Shown: positions 36,489 through 46,493, counted from the stretch's first letter. The stretch: DNA of 64,000 nt from CAMDMI01 sp044379485 (GCA_044379485.1 JBIPOE010000002.1:1-64000), one strand, 5' to 3'. Numbers and translations are program-made. Notes: generated from the sequence alone by a model not told the origin.

Positions 36489-36505
36489 TCTTCTTAATAA
36501 TTTTC

Positions 36506-36534
36506 AAAAAACCCTTCAAACCGAAGGGTTTTTT
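36506..36534 (+). terminator. Rho-independent terminator after the collagen-like gene
   Basis: Stem AAAAAACCCTTC / GAAGGGTTTTTT with loop AAACC, followed by more T. Strong and symmetric, so it could also work on the opposite strand. Confidence 0.85.
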
Positions 36535-36625
36535 TGTTTTGGACAAGTTTGCAAATTGGATCCACTCATTTCTGGACATATTTCCTAAAATTGGAATAGA
36601 TTTATAATTTACAGCATATTGAAGC

Positions 36626-38407
36626 ATGAAACGCATTGTGTCTTTTCTTGAAAAGGTCAGAGATTTTCTCTGGCTTAGTCGTAAGCGACTATCAGACAGG
36701 CAGTTTATGCTGTTATTAAGTATTTTGGTGGGCCTACTTTCTGGTGGAGCATCTATTATATTAAAGTCCTTCGTTTTTTTCCTTCACGAGTTTCTACATC
36801 ATTTAAGTGCTTCTCAGATGTGGACCTATTCCATGGTATTAACGCCCATGGTTGGCATTTTTATAACGATTTTTCTAATACGGCTTCTTTGGCCGGACCA
36901 ATTTAAAAAAGGCCTGGCTCCAGTTGTTCGTTCCATTAGAAATGATGGTGGAAAACTTCCTTTTTCTCAAACCTATAACCATATCATAACCAGCGGAATA
37001 ACAGTGGGTTTCGGTGGCTCAGCAGGATTGGAGTCCCCAATTGTTTCTACAGGAGCGGCTATCGGTTCGAATTTTGCCGATTTTAACAATCTGAGAATAA
37101 AAGAAAGAACCCTTTTGCTGGCCTGTGGCATTGCAGCAGGTGTTAGTGCGGCCTTTAATGCTCCGATTGCTGGAGTCCTGTTTGCGGCTGAAGTTTTTCT
37201 TATAGAAATCAGTATTTCAGCCATTATTCCAATCATAATTGCCTCTGCTACAGGTGCTCTGCTTTCAAAAATTATATTGAAAGAATCCATCCTGCTTCAT
37301 TTTACTATGCAGGAACCCTTTAGATCTGAAAACCTCCCTTTTTACATAATTCTAGGCATTTTGACTGGATTTATGTCACTTTGGTTTGCAAGAACATTTC
37401 ATAAGCTTTCTGGTTGGTTTTCTGCAATCAGCAATCCATACAAAAGGGCATTCCTGGCATCCCTTTCACTTGGAATTCTGTTGCTTGTTTTTCCTTCTTT
37501 TTATGGTGAGGGATATGGATATATCAAGGATTTGGCCAGCTTTCATACCTACAAACTATTTGAAGGAAGCATTTTGGGCAATTTTATGGAGCGCAAAACA
37601 TGGTTTTTTATTTCAGCAATAGTTCTCACTGCTTTGCTTAAGGTTTTAGCTACTTCCTTTACTATGGCAGGTGGTGGCAATGGTGGTCAATTTGCTCCTT
37701 CCCTTTTTATTGGCGCCAATACTGGTTTTGCATTTGCCATGATTTGTCATAAGCTTGGATTCATCTCAGTTTCTATCAGCAATTTTACCATTGTGGCCAT
37801 GGCTGGAGTGCTTAGTGGTGTTTTTTATGCCCCAATGACAGGGATCTTCCTAATCGCTGAACTAACGGGAGGTTATGAACTCATGATTCCTCTTATGATT
37901 GTGTCAGCCCTTAGCTACACCGTAGTTAGACGATTTGAACCTATTAATATTGAACTGAGAAAAATCAGAGCTTTTGGAAAAAGTAAGGAAACCGAAGACC
38001 AAAAAATATTAAGTCGTTTGCAAATCAACCGAATGATGGAAACTGATTACAACCCTATACCGCCGGAAATGTCTATTGAGGCATTTGTAAAGGTTTTGGC
38101 AGTTTCTTCGCACAATACGTTTCCAGTAGTTGGAAATGAGGGCGAATTTTTAGGAATCGTGGTCTTTAGTAAAGTAAAAGAACTGGTTTTGAATCCACCT
38201 AAGGGTGAACATTTGACCATGTTCCAACTCATGTCAAAACCAAAAGCAACTATTCAGGTAGATGAAAATCCGCAAAGTATCATTGATAAATTTGAGCGAA
38301 CCTTGTCTTTTCGGCTGCCTGTTTTAGATGGGAAACGCTACCTTGGATTTATTACTAAGGGAGTCTTACTTGGCGAATACCGAAAAGAGATTTTGGGTGA
38401 GAAATAA
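36626..38407 (+). CDS. ClC-family chloride channel/transporter with CBS domains
   Basis: 593 residues: a ClC membrane domain (about 1-430) and two C-terminal CBS domains (about 460-590) that would sense adenine nucleotides. The anion-site motifs are FGGSAGLESPIV (gating-type Glu136 in GLESP), CGIAAGVSAAFNAPIAGVLFAAEV and GGGNGGQFAPSLFIGA. The residue at the internal proton-glutamate position (Glu203 of E. coli ClC-ec1) is Val190, so it may be a channel or a non-coupled transporter rather than a 2Cl-/H+ exchanger. Monocistronic on the plus strand, convergent with the CrtI-like gene 12 bp away. Confidence 0.9.
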   Translation: MKRIVSFLEKVRDFLWLSRKRLSDRQFMLLLSILVGLLSGGASIILKSFVFFLHEFLHHLSASQMWTYSMVLTPMVGIFITIFLIRLLWPDQFKKGLAPVVRSIRNDGGKLPFSQTYNHIITSGITVGFGGSAGLESPIVSTGAAIGSNFADFNNLRIKERTLLLACGIAAGVSAAFNAPIAGVLFAAEVFLIEISISAIIPIIIASATGALLSKIILKESILLHFTMQEPFRSENLPFYIILGILTGFMSLWFARTFHKLSGWFSAISNPYKRAFLASLSLGILLLVFPSFYGEGYGYIKDLASFHTYKLFEGSILGNFMERKTWFFISAIVLTALLKVLATSFTMAGGGNGGQFAPSLFIGANTGFAFAMICHKLGFISVSISNFTIVAMAGVLSGVFYAPMTGIFLIAELTGGYELMIPLMIVSALSYTVVRRFEPINIELRKIRAFGKSKETEDQKILSRLQINRMMETDYNPIPPEMSIEAFVKVLAVSSHNTFPVVGNEGEFLGIVVFSKVKELVLNPPKGEHLTMFQLMSKPKATIQVDENPQSIIDKFERTLSFRLPVLDGKRYLGFITKGVLLGEYRKEILGEK

Positions 38408-38419
38408 ACAGTTTACACC

Positions 38420-39907
38420 TTAAAAACTGCTACTTTTCACATAATCCGCAGCAATAGAGGCACTTTGCAATGCAAGTGGAATTCCTCCACCCGGATGAAC
38501 GGTTCCTCCACAGAAAAATAGATTTTTAACCTCTGTTGAAAAATTAGTATGCCGCAAAAAAGCAGCAAACTGGCTGTTGGAATTACTTCCATAAAGCGCC
38601 CCTCCAATTGCTCCGGTCCTGGATTCCAGAGTTCTTGGTTCTAATAGGGTTTCTACCTCAATTTCAGATTCTACATCAAAACCAAGCTCATGGCTTAATC
38701 TTTTCACAACTATTTGCCTCATTTCAGGAATCCATTTGTCCCAATCCTGACCTTCATTTGCTGGGGCATTCACCATCACAAACCAATTTTCACCAAACTT
38801 TGGGGCATCTTCGGGTCTTTCTTTGGAACTGATATTCAAGTATATGGTTGGCTCAACCGGCATTTCCTTTTTACCAAAAAGTGATTCAAATTCCGATTTA
38901 TAGTCCTTGGAAAAAAAAATATTGTGTAAACCGGTTTGTTCTGACTTTCTTTTTATTCCCCAATACCAGATAATGGCAGACGTAGATTTTGGAAGTTTCA
39001 AATATCTTTCTCCAAGCCCCTGCATACCAAGCAGTTTACTATACGTTTGGCTTACATCTATAGCGGATACCACCACATTGGCATTTGAAAATCCGGTTTC
39101 AGTTTCAATTCCAATCACTTTACCATTTTCGGTTTTAATTTCTTTAACTTTAGCATTGAGATGAATGACAACACCCAGTGATTCCGCAAGTTGGGCAATG
39201 GATGCCGAAATTTGAATCATCCCGTTTTTAGGAAAAAAAGCCCCTATTCCGAATTCAAGATGTGGAATCATACTCATAATGGCTGGCGTTTGGTAGGGAT
39301 CGGAGCCGTTGTAGGTAGCGTAGCGATTAAAAAGCTGAACTGTTTTTGGATTTTTGAAGTTTGATTCGTTATAGGCGTTAAGGTTGGTGCTCAGGCCTAA
39401 AGTATTGATTTTTAAGTATGCTTTAAATGCCTGTTTATTAAAAAACGTTGAAGATTTTCTCAAACATCGTTCTAAAAAAAGTTTTCCAACCGTTTCATAT
39501 TTGAATTTGCCCCTTTCCAGATATTTTTTTACTACCTTTTTTTCTTCTCCAAGATGAAAATGAATTTCTTCCACCAACTTTTCTTTTTCTGCAGGCGCAA
39601 TGAATCTTAATCCATCCGGATAAAAATACCGGCAAACTTCATCTAGCTTTTTAAATGGAAATTCTTCGGATTTTTTACCTGCAATCCAGAACAATTCTTC
39701 TACCAAATGAGGCATAGTGAACAATGAAGGTCCGGCATCAAACCTATATTTACCTAATTGAAATTCAGAGAGTTTTCCTCCAATATAAGAATTTGATTCA
39801 TAGATTTCGACCTCAAATCCTTGTAAAGCAAGCCGTATAGAAACTGCCAATCCAGCTACTCCTGCCCCAATTACTATTGCTTTTTTTTTCTCCATTTCAG
39901 GTTTCAA
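38420..39907 (-). CDS. CrtI/CrtD-like carotenoid desaturase (phytoene desaturase family)
   Basis: 495 residues, FAD-dependent. The N-terminal dinucleotide-binding motif VIGAGVAGLAVSIRLALQGFEVEIYE and the CrtI-family patterns YIGGKLSEFQLGKYRFDAGPSLFTMP and the C-terminal FFCGGTVHPGGGIPLALQSASIAAD are intact. Within the family it resembles the 1-hydroxycarotenoid 3,4-desaturase (CrtD) type. No other carotenoid gene (crtB, crtE, crtZ) is in the window, so the precise substrate is uncertain. The ATG at 39895 (MEKKKAIVIGAG) is an equally good start. Confidence 0.85.
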   Translation of the reverse strand: MKPEMEKKKAIVIGAGVAGLAVSIRLALQGFEVEIYESNSYIGGKLSEFQLGKYRFDAGPSLFTMPHLVEELFWIAGKKSEEFPFKKLDEVCRYFYPDGLRFIAPAEKEKLVEEIHFHLGEEKKVVKKYLERGKFKYETVGKLFLERCLRKSSTFFNKQAFKAYLKINTLGLSTNLNAYNESNFKNPKTVQLFNRYATYNGSDPYQTPAIMSMIPHLEFGIGAFFPKNGMIQISASIAQLAESLGVVIHLNAKVKEIKTENGKVIGIETETGFSNANVVVSAIDVSQTYSKLLGMQGLGERYLKLPKSTSAIIWYWGIKRKSEQTGLHNIFFSKDYKSEFESLFGKKEMPVEPTIYLNISSKERPEDAPKFGENWFVMVNAPANEGQDWDKWIPEMRQIVVKRLSHELGFDVESEIEVETLLEPRTLESRTGAIGGALYGSNSNSQFAAFLRHTNFSTEVKNLFFCGGTVHPGGGIPLALQSASIAADYVKSSSF

Positions 39908-40067
39908 ATAGACACAAAAACAGACTGAATTGTTCAGCTTAATTTCCTGAAATTACTCAACAAATTGAAAAATAAGAAAAATTGCCAGATAAATTGGGCA
40001 ACTATCATTCGAAAGGCCTTTCAATTGTATTATACTTGCGGTCCATTTCTGAGATTCACCTGATCAA

Positions 40068-40640
40068 ATGTTAAATATTGTCTTGTTCGGACCTCCCGGC
40101 GCTGGGAAGGGCACACAATCAGCCAAACTTATAGACGCCTATCAGTTGGTTCACCTTTCTACAGGCGATTTGCTACGCTCAGAAATTGCTGGCGGAACCG
40201 AACTTGGCCTGAAAGCCAAAGGTTTGATGGATGCTGGCTTATTGGTTCCTGATGAAGTAGTTATCGGGATGATAGACAACAAACTGGCTCAAAACCCATC
40301 TGCCAAAGGTTTTATTTTTGACGGTTTCCCAAGAACTATCCCGCAAGCTCAAGCCTTGGATTCTTTGTTAACCAAACGCGGAACAGGAATTTCAGCCATG
40401 ATTGCTCTGGAAGTGGAAGAAAATGAACTGATTAGCAGACTATTAATCAGAGGTCAGTCTTCAGGTAGGCCGGACGACCAAAATGAAGAATTAATTGCCA
40501 ATCGGGTAAAAGAATACAATACCAAAACCGCACCGGTGGCTTCTTTTTACAAAGAGCAAAACAAATTTTTCTCTGTTTATGGTATTGGAGAGATTGAAGA
40601 GATTTTCACAAATCTTTGTACCATAATGGACAAATTGTAA
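40068..40640 (+). CDS. adk: Adenylate kinase
   Basis: 190 residues; interconverts ATP + AMP and 2 ADP. P-loop GPPGAGKGT at residues 7-15, LSTGDLLRSEI (AMP site), FDGFPRTIPQAQAL, and RGQSSGRPDDQNEELIANRVKEY with the catalytic arginines. The short LID (no zinc-finger Cys) is the common bacterial short form. Single gene between crt-like and polysaccharide genes. Upstream, TATACTTG at 40031-40038 is one base from a TAnnTTTG box. Confidence 0.96.
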   Translation: MLNIVLFGPPGAGKGTQSAKLIDAYQLVHLSTGDLLRSEIAGGTELGLKAKGLMDAGLLVPDEVVIGMIDNKLAQNPSAKGFIFDGFPRTIPQAQALDSLLTKRGTGISAMIALEVEENELISRLLIRGQSSGRPDDQNEELIANRVKEYNTKTAPVASFYKEQNKFFSVYGIGEIEEIFTNLCTIMDKL

Positions 40641-40697
40641 TTCGATTCAAATACAAACCATTTTTTGTAAAAATCCTTCCTTTCTCACGGACTGGAT

Positions 40698-40716
40698 CGT
40701 GTATTAAATATACACG
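40698..40716. repeat. Inverted repeat between adk and the polysaccharide locus
   Basis: CGTGTAT (40698-40704), loop TTAAA-type 5 bases, ATACACG (40710-40716). No T-tract follows, so an operator or a weak stop rather than a standard terminator. Confidence 0.35.
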
Positions 40717-40838
40717 CAATCTGGTATGTTTCCTTACAGGCACAGATGCAAGTTACTTTTCAAAAACATATTGAAAAGCCAGTTATCATATTTGTACGCT
40801 AAAATATCGCCTCTCTGAACATCGGTTTGGGGGAAAAT

Positions 40839-42263
40839 ATGAGTACAAGCCAGTCATCAAAACCCTTATTGAATTTAACCCTACTTTATACAGTAGGGAA
40901 TCTGGCTACAAGGCTTATTAATTTTGGCCTTGTTTTCGTCACCACTTTTTATCTAACCAAAGAAGAAGTTGGTGATTATGACCTATTTATAATTTCTCTT
41001 AGTCTTTTAACGCCTATTGCAACTATGCAGCTGGCGGAGTCAGCCCTTCGTTGGCTTATAGAAGATTCATCTCCGGAAAAGGCAAAAAAGGTATTTTCAA
41101 ATATCCTGATTTTGCTGACCCTTTGCCTTTCCTTCATAGGTTTGATATTTGCTGGCCTAAAATATCTGGAATGGTATTCCAACGAATCCAAATTGTATGT
41201 ATTGGTTTTTTTCCAGAGTTACTTCATTGTTTTTCAACAGATTGTAAGGGGAATAGGCAAAAACAAACTCTTTGTTGCCAGTAGTATTTTGTACTCATTT
41301 ATTTATGCCATTCTTGCTGTTTCCAGTTTATACTTTACCAATACCAAAATAGATGGCTTGATTTGGGCAAATATTATCGGCTCCATTGTTACCTGCACCT
41401 ACTTATTTTTTGCCGGTGGACTTTCGAAATATTTTTCCATTTCCACCTTTAGCCAAAGCTTTTCTTTATCTCTTCTAAAGTATTCTACACCTCTTATTCC
41501 CAATACATTAAGCTGGTGGGCAATATCCTCTGCAAACCGGTTTTTTATCCTGGCCTATTGTGGCAAAGCTGCCAATGGCATCTTTTCAATTTCACAGAAA
41601 ATACCAACCATGCTTTTGATTTTTACCAGCATTTTTTATCAGGCCTGGCAAGAAAAATCTATCTCAATTGCATCCGATAAAAACTCTGGAAAATACCATG
41701 CTGAGGTGTTTGAATTATATATCCGGATTATGTTTACAATAACCATTGGCATTGTTGTAACAAGTAGAATCCTACTGAAATTGCTGGTAAGTCCTCAATT
41801 CTTCGAGTCCTGGAAATATACATCCTTGTTGCTACTTGGGGTAATTTTCAATTCATTATCCAGTTTTTTAGGCACAAGTTATTTGAATAAAAAAGACACA
41901 AGAGGGGCCATGTTCAGTAGTATCTGTGGTGGGGCCATTACAATATTTTCATCCTGGATCCTGATTCCAATTTATGGTTTATATGGTGCTGGCTTTGGCA
42001 TCCTGTTTGGATATTTTATTGTGTTTGCCATTAGAAATTATGACGCCTACAAATTCTATGGAATCAAATTTCCATCGGGTTTGTTTTTAACCTTTCTTAG
42101 TTTGTTTTTTGTGTCTTCCTTGCTTAACTACCTGGAAAACATATATGTAGACGTTGCAAATATTTTGTTTTCAACAGCCATACTTTTTTGGTTGAATAAA
42201 AAATTAATCGTTGGTCTTCTTCAGAAAATGGGAGTAAGCCAATTAAAAACCTCAAATCCATAA
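40839..42263 (+). CDS. Wzx-type oligosaccharide flippase
   Basis: 474 residues from the ATG at 40839; the TTG at 40827 is an alternative, but a G-rich stretch (GGGGGAAA) sits just before the ATG as a plausible ribosome site. Twelve to fourteen hydrophobic segments and the polysaccharide-biosynthesis/MATE-like layout (LLYTVGNLATRLINFGLVFVTTFYLT; later YSTPLIPNTLSWWAISSANRFFILAY) identify a lipid-linked repeat-unit flippase. It is the first gene of a run of seven that transports and polymerises a surface glycan. Confidence 0.88.
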   Translation: MSTSQSSKPLLNLTLLYTVGNLATRLINFGLVFVTTFYLTKEEVGDYDLFIISLSLLTPIATMQLAESALRWLIEDSSPEKAKKVFSNILILLTLCLSFIGLIFAGLKYLEWYSNESKLYVLVFFQSYFIVFQQIVRGIGKNKLFVASSILYSFIYAILAVSSLYFTNTKIDGLIWANIIGSIVTCTYLFFAGGLSKYFSISTFSQSFSLSLLKYSTPLIPNTLSWWAISSANRFFILAYCGKAANGIFSISQKIPTMLLIFTSIFYQAWQEKSISIASDKNSGKYHAEVFELYIRIMFTITIGIVVTSRILLKLLVSPQFFESWKYTSLLLLGVIFNSLSSFLGTSYLNKKDTRGAMFSSICGGAITIFSSWILIPIYGLYGAGFGILFGYFIVFAIRNYDAYKFYGIKFPSGLFLTFLSLFFVSSLLNYLENIYVDVANILFSTAILFWLNKKLIVGLLQKMGVSQLKTSNP

Positions 42264-42276
42264 ATTTCATCTTATT

Positions 42277-43317
42277 GTGAAACTGTACATTTTTAGTCTT
42301 GTTAAATTGGTGGTTAGCTTTTTTAGCTTTCGGAAACCAATAGGATTCAAAAACCAAAAACCAAAAGCGGTTATCCTATTGGTTCCTATTCATGGAAACA
42401 TTGGAGACCAGGCTCTTGGCCTTGCAGGAAGGCGATTTGTGGATGATAATTTTCCCGAATATGAAGTGGTTGAAGTGACCATGCCTGATTTGTTCCGTGA
42501 AATTTTTCCCTTGAAACGACATTTGAAAAAGGGCGACCTCGTTTTTGTGCAAGGTGGTGGAAGTATGGGCACCCGCTACATGATTGAAGAACTTTCCCGT
42601 TGGGTTATTTTTTCACAACTGAAGAATAATACCCGGATTTTATTTCCCCAATCCTCAAGTTTTGATTTAAAAAGTACCTGGGGAAAACGGTTTACCTCCT
42701 TTTCCCAATGGTTGTACAAAACCTATTCCAAAAACCTGATTATCTGCATCCGGGACAAATATTCGCTGGAGTTTATGCAGAAAAATTTTCCTGGGGTTAA
42801 CTTCTATTTTTATCCCGATATCGTACTTTATCTGGATGAGTTTAAGTCAAACAAGGCCCGGTCAGGGGTTATGTATTGTTTGAGAGAGGACGTGGAAAGT
42901 CGTTTTAAACCAGAAGAAAGAAAAAAACTGATGTCTGAAATTGAAACCAAATTTGAAAACTGTGTCTCTTTTGCCACAACCATAGATGATACCTCCTTTA
43001 CCATTGAAGAAGGAAGAAAGGAGGTCGAAAAACTAGTTGAACGACTTGGAGCTGCGGAATTGGTTATCACCGACCGGCTTCACGGGGTTATTTTGAGCTA
43101 CATCAGCAATACACCGGTTATGGCTATCCCAACAGTTGACCACAAACTGACTGAGTTCTTCAATTGGATATCAAGTTCAAAACGGTCATTTCTCCTTGGG
43201 GAAAATCCGGATTTAAATATTGAATCCCGAATGAAAGCAATAGACTATTCCATTGACAATGAAAGCTTTAAAGAGTATTTTAAGCCTTTGGTAGCCGTAA
43301 TCAAAAATCAAGTTTGA
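42277..43317 (+). CDS. Polysaccharide pyruvyl transferase family protein
   Basis: 346 residues from a GTG start. It has the family (PF04230-type) hallmarks HGNIGDQALG at about residue 38, VQGGGSMG at about 91, CLREDVESR, and the C-terminal DRLHGVI. These enzymes transfer pyruvate from phosphoenolpyruvate to a sugar of the repeat unit, adding negative charge; some family members are glycosyltransferase-like instead. It sits 13 bp behind the flippase and 1 bp before the GT2 gene, so the locus probably makes an acidic, pyruvylated glycan. Confidence 0.88.
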   Translation: MKLYIFSLVKLVVSFFSFRKPIGFKNQKPKAVILLVPIHGNIGDQALGLAGRRFVDDNFPEYEVVEVTMPDLFREIFPLKRHLKKGDLVFVQGGGSMGTRYMIEELSRWVIFSQLKNNTRILFPQSSSFDLKSTWGKRFTSFSQWLYKTYSKNLIICIRDKYSLEFMQKNFPGVNFYFYPDIVLYLDEFKSNKARSGVMYCLREDVESRFKPEERKKLMSEIETKFENCVSFATTIDDTSFTIEEGRKEVEKLVERLGAAELVITDRLHGVILSYISNTPVMAIPTVDHKLTEFFNWISSSKRSFLLGENPDLNIESRMKAIDYSIDNESFKEYFKPLVAVIKNQV

Positions 43318-43318
43318 T

Positions 43319-44281
43319 ATGTTGTTTTCGCTTGTAATTCCCATTTATAATGTTGAAAAATACCTGGAACGCTGTGTCAATAGTGTGCTAAATCAGGATT
43401 TTCCTACAAGTGACTATGAGATTATTCTTGTAAACGATGGCACCAAAGACAATAGCCTTGCAATTGCCAAAAAATTTGAATCCGAAAACGGGCATATTAA
43501 AGTCATTTCTCAGGATAACAAGGGCTTAAGCGGGGCAAGAAATACCGGACTAAAACAGGCAACTGGAAAGTACGTTTGGTTTATTGACTCTGACGATAGC
43601 ATTGTAAACAACTGCTTGAAAGGACTATATGAATTCATGGAAACAGGAAATCTGGATATTGCCCATATCGGCTTTACACATTATTTCAACAATGGCGCTG
43701 AAACAGTTTACCTTCCTAAATCGCATCCAGATGGTGTGGTTACGGGTGAAAAGTTTTTTAGTGAAATACAAACTGCTCCTACAGCATGGTCTTTTGTTCA
43801 CAAGAGACAATACCTGACAGACAATCAATTAGAGTTTTTTGAAGGTATTATTCATGAGGATGAAGAATTTTTACCGAGGGCATTATTTTTTGCAAAACGG
43901 GTCCAAACCTATGAAAAGCAACTGTATGCCTATTTTGAAAATTCAAGTTCCATTATGGGCACAAAAAGTCTAAAATCCGATTTGAATAAATACATTGTCC
44001 TTCAAAATTTTAAAACCTTTATTGAAAACCATTCTTGCTCTGAATCCTTTATCAATGGATTGAATTTCAGAGCATTTATTATTTTTCAAACCATGCTTAT
44101 GCCCTCCAATTTTTTGAAACATAAACCTCAGGACCAGGCTTTGATTTTGGAAAAATTGCAGCATTCGTATTTCTATCCGATAAAATGGAAAGGTGGATTT
44201 AACCCTAAATTTTTTCTATATAAAACACTGATGAACATTGACTTAAAATTTTACACAAGCTTGAGAAAGTTTATTAAATAG
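43319..44281 (+). CDS. Family 2 glycosyltransferase
   Basis: 320 residues. The GT-A fold starts directly with SLVIPIYNVEKYLERCVNSVLNQ, with EIILVNDGTKDNS (nucleotide-sugar Asp) and ATGKYVWFIDSDDSI holding the DxD motif. The C-terminal half is helical, as is usual in Bacteroidota members. It transfers one sugar of the repeat unit on the cytosolic face; donor unknown. 1 bp after the pyruvyl transferase. Confidence 0.88.
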   Translation: MLFSLVIPIYNVEKYLERCVNSVLNQDFPTSDYEIILVNDGTKDNSLAIAKKFESENGHIKVISQDNKGLSGARNTGLKQATGKYVWFIDSDDSIVNNCLKGLYEFMETGNLDIAHIGFTHYFNNGAETVYLPKSHPDGVVTGEKFFSEIQTAPTAWSFVHKRQYLTDNQLEFFEGIIHEDEEFLPRALFFAKRVQTYEKQLYAYFENSSSIMGTKSLKSDLNKYIVLQNFKTFIENHSCSESFINGLNFRAFIIFQTMLMPSNFLKHKPQDQALILEKLQHSYFYPIKWKGGFNPKFFLYKTLMNIDLKFYTSLRKFIK

Positions 44282-44293
44282 AAAAAAACATAT

Positions 44294-45400
44294 ATGAAGA
44301 TTTTATACATCACCAATAAAATAAGTCCTGCGGGTGGCCTCGAAAGAGTGCTGGCTATCAAGACTAGCGCTTTGGCTGATGTATTTGGTCATGAGGTTCA
44401 TATCGCTACGCTCAATCAGTTGGATGAACCTGTTTTTCATGATTTTAGCTCCAGGATAACCATGCACGATTTGGTTTTGCGCTCAGGTGCAATTTCTTAT
44501 GGCCTGGGATATATTCGCGAAATTCAAAAACTCGTTTCTAAACTGAAACCAGATTTAATTGACGTATGCGATGACGGATTAAAGGCGTTTTTTCTACCCT
44601 TAATTCTAGGCAGAAAATATCCAATCGTTTATGAAAGGCATGTTTCAAAAACTATTGAATTCAACTCACTCAATACCAGTTTATTAAAAAAGATCATAGT
44701 TCAAATAAAATTTGAACTGATGGATTTTTTGGCAAAATATTTTACCCGTTTTGTGGTTTTAACCAATGGAAATGTGGAGGAATGGAATTTGCCTGATTTG
44801 GTGGTGATGCCCAATCCCTTAACTTTTTTTCCGGATAGGGTTTCCAATTTAAAAAGTAAAAAAGCAATTGCAGTTGGAAGGCATGCATTTCAAAAGGGAT
44901 TCGATTTGCTTTTAAACGCCTGGAAACCAATTGCTTTGAAACATCCGGATTGGCAATTGGAAATTTATGGCAAGGAAGACAAAGAAATAGGCCTGAAAAA
45001 ATTGGCAGAAAATCTCTACATTTCGGAGAAGGTCTCTTTTTTTGAACCCATAAAAAATATTGAGGAAAAATATCTGGAAAGCAGCTTTTACATTCTATCA
45101 TCCAGATTTGAAGGATTCGGAATGGTTTTAACTGAAGCCATGGCTTGTGGAGTACCTTGTGTTTCATTCGATTGTCCTTGTGGCCCTGGTGATATCATCC
45201 AAAATGGAATTGATGGTCTTTTAATTTCTGATGGAAACATAGAAGAACTTACCAGAAGCATTTTGTATATGATTGAAAATGAGGAGACCAGAGAAAAAAT
45301 GGGAAAAAAAGCCAGGCAAAATGCACTTCGGTTCTCTAAAGATGAAATAGTTATGCGTTGGGATGTTTTGTTTCGCTCTTTAACCAAATCTGAAGTTTAA
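44294..45400 (+). CDS. Family 4 glycosyltransferase (GT-B)
   Basis: 368 residues. The N-terminus ILYITNKISPAGGLERVLAI is the acceptor-binding Rossmann start, and the C-terminal donor domain has AIAVGRHAFQKGFDLLLNAW, the YILSSRFEGFGMVLTEAMACGVPCVSF motif (E-x7-E) and PGDIIQNGIDGLL. Retaining transferase for the surface glycan. 12 bp after the preceding gene. Confidence 0.92.
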   Translation: MKILYITNKISPAGGLERVLAIKTSALADVFGHEVHIATLNQLDEPVFHDFSSRITMHDLVLRSGAISYGLGYIREIQKLVSKLKPDLIDVCDDGLKAFFLPLILGRKYPIVYERHVSKTIEFNSLNTSLLKKIIVQIKFELMDFLAKYFTRFVVLTNGNVEEWNLPDLVVMPNPLTFFPDRVSNLKSKKAIAVGRHAFQKGFDLLLNAWKPIALKHPDWQLEIYGKEDKEIGLKKLAENLYISEKVSFFEPIKNIEEKYLESSFYILSSRFEGFGMVLTEAMACGVPCVSFDCPCGPGDIIQNGIDGLLISDGNIEELTRSILYMIENEETREKMGKKARQNALRFSKDEIVMRWDVLFRSLTKSEV

Positions 45401-45401
45401 A

Positions 45402-46493
45402 ATGGGAGAAATAATACCAGCAATTTTATACCATAAAGTGTACTACAATGTTCTCTTGTTGGTGTTAGTATTGATGCTTCTCCACACGCTTACTTTGGAG
45501 CAAACCACCTCCAGAAGTATTGCTGCTATGAATTTTCTGGGTTATGTTTTGCTTTTTCTGGTGATGCTATTTATCGGTCTTCGGCCCAATGATTCTGTTT
45601 TTACGGATATGCCTTTGTATTCGGCAGTGTTTCAAAGCTATCAATTGGGTAAACCATTGGAAATTACAGAGGATAAGGGCTTTTTGATTTTGAATGAGTA
45701 TTGCGCTGAACTGATGGGTCTGGAAGGCTACTATTTCACAGTGGCCTGTATTTATATTTTGCCACTTTTTATTGCCACAAAGCGCTGGTATGGAAAGTAT
45801 TGGCCGTATGGTTTTGCCATGATTACCTTTTCCATTTCATTTTTTGCCTATGGAACCAACACCATCAGAAACGGAATGGCCACCTCGATTTTTATGCTTG
45901 CCATTTCATTTTATGACAGAAAGGTGGTGATGATTCTTTTGCTTTACCTCTGCACCTTTTTTCATAAAAGTCTGATGCTTCCAATTGCGGCTTTTACTGC
46001 TGCCAATATTTTCCCTAAGCCTCGGGTTTATCTTGCTTTTTGGATTGCATGTATTTTTCTATCGCTCATGTTTTCAGGATTTTGGGAAAGTCTTTTTGCC
46101 AATCTTGGTTTTGGAGATGAGCGCACAAGTTACCTTACAACAAAAGCTGACCCAAAGGAATTCAGAAGTGTGGGTTTCCGTTGGGATTTTTTGTTATACA
46201 GTTCCATGGGGGTAATTTCGGGTTGGTATTTCATTTTCAGGAAAAACTTTGAAGACAAATTTTACAACATTTTTTATAGTACTTACTTAATGGCCAATGG
46301 TTTCTGGATTCTTGTAATCAGGGCCAATTTCTCTGACAGGTTTTCATACCTTTCCTGGTTCATGCTGGGAAGTGTCATCATTTATCCCATTTGTGTAGAA
46401 ACGTTAACCCAAAAACAAAACCGGGTGGCAAGCGGAATCATGTTTGGATATTTTGCCTTCACCTACCTTGTAAACTTCATTTATCTTAAATAA
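45402..46493 (+). CDS. EpsG-family membrane protein, likely glycan polymerase (Wzy role)
   Basis: 363 residues with about ten hydrophobic segments. An early FIGLRPNDSVFTDMPLY loop and AYGTNTIRNGMATSIFML with the following FFHKSLMLP (His in a TM loop) match the EpsG pattern. In an operon with a flippase but no other polymerase this is the obvious Wzy candidate. Starts 1 bp after the GT4 stop and overlaps the next gene by one base. Confidence 0.85.
   Translation: MGEIIPAILYHKVYYNVLLLVLVLMLLHTLTLEQTTSRSIAAMNFLGYVLLFLVMLFIGLRPNDSVFTDMPLYSAVFQSYQLGKPLEITEDKGFLILNEYCAELMGLEGYYFTVACIYILPLFIATKRWYGKYWPYGFAMITFSISFFAYGTNTIRNGMATSIFMLAISFYDRKVVMILLLYLCTFFHKSLMLPIAAFTAANIFPKPRVYLAFWIACIFLSLMFSGFWESLFANLGFGDERTSYLTTKADPKEFRSVGFRWDFLLYSSMGVISGWYFIFRKNFEDKFYNIFYSTYLMANGFWILVIRANFSDRFSYLSWFMLGSVIIYPICVETLTQKQNRVASGIMFGYFAFTYLVNFIYLK

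Noticed and set aside
38420..39907. Carotenoid biosynthetic cluster
   Set aside because: Only the desaturase is present; neighbours are a ClC protein and adk.
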